Source: Sporosarcina sp. ZBG7A
GTDB taxonomy: Bacteria > Bacillota > Bacilli > Bacillales_A > Planococcaceae
Length of the DNA stretch: 64,000 nucleotides
NCBI RefSeq assembly: GCF_000813425.1
Contig: NZ_JWIB01000010.1
Coordinates: forward strand, 62,001 to 126,000
Direction of reading: 5' to 3'
The position numbers were made by a program, and so were the translations under genes. Of the stretch, positions 63,920-64,000 are shown piece by piece. Within the stretch, counting starts at the first letter, position 1; each line of letters starts with the position of its first letter. Below the pieces are notes generated by a model that made no database searches, was not told the DNA's origin, and worked only from the letters and a program-made list of their open reading frames with translations.

Positions 63920-64000
63920 AGGGTCTTTCGTACGAAATTATAGTTTTACCGATATATACACCTCTATACCTACTGGTTTGGTAGCGCTTTACACGTACCC

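Overview
The window looks like a chromosomal segment of a low-to-medium GC, motile, endospore-class Gram-positive of the Bacillales, most likely the Planococcaceae (Sporosarcina-like). This rests on several core Bacillus-type blocks in recognisable order (pepF-coiA-mecA-spx-trpS-fabF-fabH; the yitW-yitV-yitU-yitS set; addB-addA with yisK-yisL; csbA-minJ-ctpB, ftsX-ftsE-cccB, prfB-secA-hpf and the late flagellar genes), strong AAGGAGG ribosome binding sites, Gram-positive regulatory sites (T-box, CtsR, FapR, sigma-D, CsrA), and rho-independent terminators after almost every transcript. The genus is an inference, not shown by the sequence. No rRNA, tRNA, complete IS element or CRISPR array was seen.

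Layout. 1-8.7 kb: oligoendopeptidase F (cut by the window edge), CoiA, MecA, Spx, a T-box controlled trpS, then FabF/FabH behind a FapR-type operator. 8.7-9.15 kb: non-coding 21-bp repeats. 9.15-14.5 kb: a ClpB lacking its N-domain behind a CtsR operator, then SufT-like protein, esterase, HAD phosphatase and DegV protein. 14.5-26.7 kb: a degenerate membrane-anchored GH13 protein, a small membrane-peptide gene, YisL, YisK, a DUF418 protein, and AddA/AddB. 26.7-33.2 kb: TVP38 protein, AzlC/AzlD, CsbA, MinJ, CtpB, and a TlpA-type thioredoxin with a membrane partner. 33.3-42.6 kb: M23 murein hydrolase, FtsX, FtsE, cytochrome c-551, an unknown protein, RF2 with its programmed frameshift, SecA and long HPF. 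42.7-63.9 kb: motility region with a PilZ protein, three chemoreceptors, FliT/FliS/FliD/FlaG, a glycosyltransferase, an accessory patch of small unknown genes (53.9-57.1 kb), then flagellin, CsrA, FliW, YviE, FlgL, FlgK, FlgN and FlgM.

How it works together. The motility genes look like a sigma-D regulon: near-consensus TAAA-N15-GCCGATAT boxes precede flaG-fliD-fliS-fliT, hag and one chemoreceptor, and a weaker one precedes flgM. The hag leader has a CsrA-type hairpin and a GGA-bearing Shine-Dalgarno sequence, with csrA and fliW directly upstream, so the Hag-FliW-CsrA homeostasis loop is probably intact. Proteostasis (MecA, Spx, ClpB) and envelope growth (FtsEX plus hydrolase, MinJ, CtpB) form the other themes.

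The least explained feature is a set of non-coding arrays of degenerate 20-21 bp units at 8771-9092, 16050-16269, 26478-26657, 41513-41614 and 41759-41968. Their period is almost perfectly constant, several alternate two unit types, and three share a TGA(G/T)C core. A second candidate is a mini-operon at 55763-56171: a 24-residue hydrophobic cationic peptide with an ideal ribosome binding site, a 70-residue partner, a flanking dyad and a terminator.
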